The position numbers and the translations under genes are program-made. The notes beneath the pieces were generated by a model. The model had not been told where the DNA came from, searched no databases, and saw only the letters and a program-made list of their open reading frames with translations. This document shows positions 58,317 to 64,000 of a stretch of DNA of 64,000 nt, in pieces. The DNA is from Misgurnus anguillicaudatus (taxonomy: Eukaryota > Chordata > Actinopteri > Cypriniformes > Cobitidae). Numbering within the stretch: position 1 is the first letter of the stretch; the number at the start of each line of letters is the position of its first letter. The stretch is from assembly GCF_027580225.2 (NCBI RefSeq), contig NC_073359.2, positions 8,174,001 through 8,238,000 of the forward strand, in the 5' to 3' direction.

Positions 58317-59628
58317 ACATGTGATGTGATTTTTACAGTAAACTAGATAAAAATTTATGAAAATAATGGTTTCATTTTTTTTTGTTAAAAGTAAAGAATG
58401 AAACAATTATGTTTTTGTGAATAATATTAATATTTAATTTGTGAAATTACTCTCATGGTAACAGTTTTATTATAAACAGTGGTCAAATATTAAAGCATCC
58501 TAAATCATGATGAATTACAGTTTGACAATAAATATAAACAACAATTAGTTTAAAGTTAAAACGCTTAATACTGTCGTGGAATTTTACCCGCATCAAATAA
58601 AAGAGTGAAAGTGAAAAGGATCACACAGACACTGTTAACAGAATTTTCTTTGTCTGAATTTATTATATTCTATATTCGTATAGTTTTTTACGCTTGCCGG
58701 CTGTGTACAAACCGATACAAACGTTGCTTTGTTCCGCTATTTTGTATGGAAGTCAATGGGAAGTCTGGTTTGTTTTTCCCAAAAAGACGAAATTTACAGT
58801 CAAGTTCCCGGATGTGCCGGTAGTCCGTATACAAGATAAACATTCAATTCATTAATTTCTAAATAACATGCCATAGCCTATATATTTTAATAATTATGCA
58901 TATTTATACTGTATCCATTCATAGGTCTTAAACTGAATGTGGTAAGATTACTAGTAGGCTTATACCGAAATGTTTTACTCCAAAACATTATAGCAAAAAA
59001 CACTTACATTTCGCCCTAAAGGCACTACTTTTATTGTAGTCATAAGTAACGTTCGTTTTTATGTCAAAAGAACAACTTAATTTAGTTACGACTTAATGTG
59101 GAAATGGTAATGCAGCAACATGTGTATGACGTGGCTTGTGGTAAATCTGCCGACCAATGGGATCTCTGGATCCAGCTCCGCCCCTGGATCTGAATCCAAC
59201 TCCGCCTCCTGGATGTTGTGTTCTGCAGTGAGGCGCTACTGAAAAATAATGTTAATATTGTACGCTGTGATCTGCTGCTACTAAACACTGCTGATCAGAG
59301 TGCCAAGAAAATCTGAGATTTCTTTGGCTTTCAAATATGTCATGTTATTCAACTGTTTAAAATAGTTTAACTTTTTTATATAATTTACATAAAACATTTT
59401 ATTCAATAATCTTATTTAAAGCTGTTGAGTGTCATTGTTTTCTATGTTAAGACTTCTTTTAACATGCAAAGACAAGTAATAAAGTAATTTCCCTAACACA
59501 AACCTTATATGACAGCATTCACTTAACCAATGGCCTGAACTTGAGGCTGGATTATCTGTCTGACACGTGACACTGCAGCAGCATAGTCGGGTCCAGGCCC
59601 CCATTGCCTTAAAAAAAAATTTTTTAAA

Positions 59629-60720
59629 TAAATTATATTCCACAACAAATATACATATTAAATTAGGGTATTATACAATTTAAACGTTTCTTTGTAAGAT
59701 AATGTGTAAAACAATTGTTTATCTGCCTGGTAATAATATGTATTTATCAAAACGTTGCGCTCAGTAACGTCACTTTTCTAGCTGTCCAATCACAATGAAG
59801 GAGAGGCGGGACAAACAGTACATCGGCCAACCGGCCAATCTTTCCTCTACTATTGAACAAAATCATACAATTTAATTAACTAATATTAATATATATAACA
59901 CCATGTGCTGCCACAATATGAATACGCTTTGATATAAATATCTGAAAAATCAGTACTTCATCGGACGTTTGTATAATACCAACCAAAGCGCCCTCAAGCG
60001 GCCATTTTTAGAACAGCGCCTGACGCGTTCAGCATTTGGTGTTTAATTTAATAAGCGCCCTCAAGCGGCCATTTTAAGAACAACACCTGGCGCGTTCCGC
60101 CTTCAGTGGAATTAATTTTACCTCAATAGATTGAAAAAATGATTGACCTAATGTACTGTTCTTTGTTTTTACTTGTGTTTTGAATTAGGCATTGAATTGT
60201 GTTGTTTAGAAGTCAAGAAAATGTCCTTAAATTAATAAACCTTGGGATTTTTTTTCTTGCATTGTATGTATTCACAGTGGTTTCTGTTGAATAAAATTCC
60301 TTAAAACACTCCTGTGTTCACAAATCAAGTAACTTAGATCTAATAGAAGAAATTATATTTTAGTGAAACACATTGCAGGGTTTAAGCATAGGTGGAGCTT
60401 GGAGTTTAATAAAATAAATTATATTCCACAACACACATACATATTAATTTAGCTTCTTGTAATTTTTGTAATGTTACTTTGTAAGATAATGTGTAAAATA
60501 ATTGTTAATCTGGTAATAATTTGTGTATTTATCAAAACGTAGCGCACGGTATGTCGTTTACCCAGTCCGCCCAATCACGATGGAGGAGAGGCGGGACAAA
60601 CACTACATCGACCAACCGGAACATCCTTCCTCTTCTACCGAACAAAAACACAAAAGTTATTATAGCTTCTCGATTAACATATATAACACCATGTGCTACA
60701 ACAATATGAATACGTTTTAA
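59629..60720 (+). repeat. ~803-bp unit array, about 1.3 units (copy B)
   Basis: One full unit plus a partial one equivalent to the last partial unit of copy A. The marker gcgcctgacgcgttcagc occurs once (near 60017). This accounts for about 1.6 kb of the length difference between copies. Confidence 0.9.
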
Positions 60721-62582
60721 TTAAACAAATTGTCTGCAATAATATGATACTTATAAGACTTCCGCTGAGGTTTGTATAATAGCAACCAAAGCGCACAAGC
60801 GCCCAAGCGCCATCCAGCGGCCATTTCCAGAACAACGCCTGGAGTTAATTGAATACTTCAATGACCCAAAATGTACCGTTCACTGCATTTTCATGTTCCG
60901 CTTTGTTTTGTTTAGAATTAAATTGTGTTGTTTTTAGAAGTTAAAATCTCATAAAATTAACTATCCCTGATTTTTCTTGAAGTGTATATGATGAAGATAT
61001 TTTAATAAATTATGGCAAGCACACAGCTGACTGACTTCCATAGTAGGAAAAACAAATACGATGGAATTAAATAGGTACTGTCAACTGTGTGCTTACCATC
61101 ATCCATCAAAATATCTTATTAAGTGTTCATAAAAAAAACTGGTTATTAATTCATAACCACATGAGTGTGAGTAAATGATGACAGTATTTTCATTTTTGTG
61201 TGAACTTTCCTTTTAAGCCTGCTAACTTTAATATAATTGTTGTTTATATATCAAATTGCAATTCCTCATGATTTAGGATGCTTCAGTATTTGATCAGTGT
61301 TCATAGCCTAATAAAAATGGTTACAGTGAGTAATTTTACTGATATTATTAATTAAAAAATACAAATAATTGTCCTCATTCTTTACATTTAACCTTGTGTT
61401 ACAGTTACAAAATATCAAATCCATTATCATGTTTTATTTTTATCTAACATTCAGGCTATGATATTTTAATGTAGTCAACAAAAATATTTTTCATTCATTT
61501 TAATGATCTAGTTTGCTGTAAAAATCATAGCACCTGTTGCGGTTTAGATATTATGATAGAGCAGTCTGAGCCCCCAAATATCAAGCTCACCTAGTAGGCT
61601 ATGTCATCATTATTCTGCCATGTCGTGTTGCATAAGACCCATACATGTTTGTTTTATAATCACATCCTTTAAAACAGATTGTACAGTTTTATGCCTTTAA
61701 GTGGAAATTAAGGTGTTGAAAAAAGTATTTTGTATTAGAATCAAATTAATTACAAATTTTACACCTGAAAGATTGCAAAATTCACACTCTTCAGTTTCCT
61801 GTGAGATCTGTATAGACCACACCATGTCTTAAAGGAGTAAGAACTGTTTAAAACACAACTTTTAACTTATTTCCTTAACACCATCATCCTTAAATTTGGC
61901 CTTCATTAAAAACGTTGTTTTTATTATTGCATTAAGACATAAAATCACTAAGTAATATTAAAATGCATTTTAAAGTCTAGAAGCCTGTTACTCCAAAATG
62001 ACTACATAAGGAGTGAATTCATGTTTTTAAATAGCTGATAATATATGATAATGTATTTCATTTTTTGTTAAAAGTAAAGAATGATGAGGATTATGCTTTT
62101 ATTAATAATATTAATACTTTAATCTGTGAAATTACTCCCGTTGTAACCATTTTTATTAGAAACAGTGATCAAATTTTGAAACGTCCTAAATCAAGAATTT
62201 CAGTTTGACAGTAAATATAAAAACAACTATATTAAAGTTAAGAGGCTTATCTTTTCCAATGACTAAGAAAAAAAATCTCAGGGTTTGTTAAATTAAGGAC
62301 ATTTCTTCACACAACTAATTTAAAACACAAATAAAAACAAAACGGAAAATTAATATGCAGTGAACACTACATTAAGTCATTTATTTATTCAATCTCTTGA
62401 GGTAAAATGAACTCCACCAAAGGTTGAACCGCGCCAGGTGTTGTTCTAAAAATGGCCGCTAGAGGGCGCTTATGTGCTTTGGTTGCTATTATACAAACCT
62501 CCGCGGAATTTGGTCTTATAAAAATATCAGATTATGTAGATCATTAATTAATAATAAAAACATGTCTCTTTCATTCTCCCAG

Positions 62583-62671
62583 CGTCAGGTTTGTGTAACA
62601 ACGCTCCCTATTGGCCAGAGGTGTCTTACCCGGACATTTACTCGTACCTCATCGAGTCAACAGGGAAGCAA
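62583..62671 (+). CDS. Candidate coding exon, YWPEVSYPDIYSYLIE motif (copy B)
   Basis: Same as 27392-27480, with one residue different (SGLCNNAPYW for SNLCNNAPYW), the same acceptor (ctcccag) and donor (gtgaat). A 16-base duplication (gttacttcgtatttat-like) follows it in copy B. Coding status rests on the motif and splice borders only. Confidence 0.4.
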
Positions 62672-63887
62672 GTGAATGATTTTACTTCGTATTTGAAAGT
62701 TACTTCGTATTTATTTATTATGTCTTTATATTTAGAGTAATGAGTGCACTTTTCCGTCCAGCCATACAACTAACTGGCTTGGCGATATTTCTAGCACTCA
62801 CTGGATGGCGTTGTTACACAAAATTTGACGCTGTGAGAATGAAAGGGACATGTTTTTATATTGACCAAATTAAATGTGTTAATGTATCTTTCGCGCTCAG
62901 GCAGGATGGACAGATAAACACCCGACATGTCCAATCTGAGTGACTTCATAAGTTATTTACGCCTGGCAGCTGTGTACAAACGTTGCTTTGTTTCGCTATT
63001 TTGAATGGAAGCCAATGGAAGCGCTGCTTTTTTATCCCCCGAAAAGGGGCGGTGACGAAATTTACAGTCAAGTTCCCGGATGTGCCGTGTCGTCCGTATC
63101 GCGAGACGCACGTTCTGGTTTAACCGATATTCTCCTCAAACGAGTGTTCCGTTTTTGTTGTAGATTCTAAGGTAGGTTTCCTTAAATTTGTGGTTACGTT
63201 ATTGAAATTACTTCATTGTGATGTTTATTCAGATGTCAGTATATTTGGATATAACTAACAAAGATGATAAACTTGTTGACGCTCGAGCGCTGGCATCTAA
63301 GCTCGTGGCGCAGCTGTGAGCTAACGTATCCTAGTGGAGATATTTTATTTGTCTTTATCTTCTATAAAAAAAAACGTGTTATGCTTGTTCTTAAATGTAT
63401 TTTAAATTCTTTGGTTAATTATAATTGCAATCTGGGTTAGCTTGACTGTGCTGGTGGCGCAGTTATGCGATTGCGCAGAAGTAACAGTTAGCGTCTTTAA
63501 TTTTACAAGAGATTATATTTGAACTTGAAGAAATAAATTATTTTGTAATTCCACGTGTTTTTATCATCCTTGAATCTCATATTAATTCTTGATTTTTTTT
63601 ATGGCAGGAAAAATGTTTTGTGAAAAATAAGCATAGTTTGAGTGACGTCACTTAGTGGCCGCGTCAACTCTCTCGTTATGCTGCTGCATATGACTGGACA
63701 GAGTCAGGTTGGTTTTTGCATCTCTCTTAAACGATTAATAAAACATGTTTAAAGGTGTTGTAAAATCTGAAATTTCATAGCTTTTTTCGTGATAACTATG
63801 AAATACGTGACCATATATATACGTTTGAAAACAGTCATTTCACAGGCAAACAAACTTGCCAAACAAACCCCCAAGGAATATCGCATC

Positions 63888-63950
63888 ATGTTGGGAAAGC
63901 GCTGTTCAATTGATAGATGTCAGGAAACTAAATCATTGTACAGGCTTTAA
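63888..63950 (+). pseudogene. THAP-like N-terminal fragment (copy B)
   Basis: MLGKRCSIDRCQETKSLYRL followed by TAA, one residue different from 28678-28740. The window ends 50 bases later, so no continuation can be tested. Confidence 0.3.
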
Positions 63951-64000
63951 AGGAAAAAAATAATATAAGATCAATGAATGGTTAATGTTAATTTATTTGG

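Larger units (their letters stand above)
37867..64000 (+). repeat. Segmental duplication, copy B
   Basis: Direct copy of 206-28789. Homology is first visible exactly at the TTA at 37867-37869, which matches the TTA that follows a Harbinger-like MITE in copy A. The start of homology is therefore probably an empty transposon site and not the duplication breakpoint. Copy B lacks the copy A sequence 836-3465. It gains a nested hAT complex at 44057-46464 and a hAT at 56151-58045, and has fewer ~803-bp tandem units. The window ends inside the duplicated unit. Confidence 0.93.

Overview
The window looks like teleost nuclear DNA, most likely from a cyprinid-type fish. It is AT-rich and intron-bearing. 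It is crowded with short inverted-repeat DNA transposons of the kind common in cyprinid genomes, and its only clear genes are PIM-related (pimr-like) serine/threonine kinases, a family greatly expanded in fish. There are no bacterial-style operons, rRNA or CRISPR arrays, and no tRNA gene that I could recognise.

The layout is dominated by a large direct segmental duplication. Copy A runs from the left edge (aligned from about base 206) to at least 28,789. Copy B runs from about 37,867 to the right edge at 64,000. Both continue beyond what can be aligned here. Each copy carries, in order: relics of an unrecognised gene; a block of short DNA transposons; a CRE/TATA promoter; one intact 11-exon pimr-like kinase gene (A: 7722-15104, 788 aa; B: 42906-52443, 790 aa); a gene-poor interval with an ~803-bp tandem array; and a 3' segment with one good candidate exon and a possible THAP-like start. 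The two kinases differ by 12 substitutions and one 2-residue indel by my reading, and every splice site is intact in both.

Each kinase gene has an unusual build. Exon 1 is followed by four homologous symmetrical phase-1 exons (53-56 codons each), then a long exon with two near-perfect 67-residue repeats plus a diverged third. The PIM-like kinase domain is split over five exons. The domain keeps the Gly-loop, VAIK lysine, E-x-P hinge and DFG, but it has HGD instead of HRD and lacks the segment that should hold the PPEW/APE motif. It may therefore be a pseudokinase or an atypical kinase.

The spacer (28.8-37.9 kb) holds two broken pimr relatives on the minus strand. One (33758-35877) has a frameshift, a 70-bp tandem duplication, an in-exon stop and a hAT insertion, yet retains the canonical HRD. 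The other (30828-31190) is an exon fragment with NDD and NFG.

Because the duplicates are so similar, they act as filled-site/empty-site pairs. Several transposons can be delimited to the base with their target duplications. These include a three-deep nest of hAT elements (44057-46464, innermost Tol2-like), a hAT with a nested Harbinger-like MITE (56151-58045), a piggyBac-like element (21449-22584) and a 9-bp-TSD Mutator-like foldback (19691-20166). The ~803-bp array has about three full units in copy A and one in copy B.
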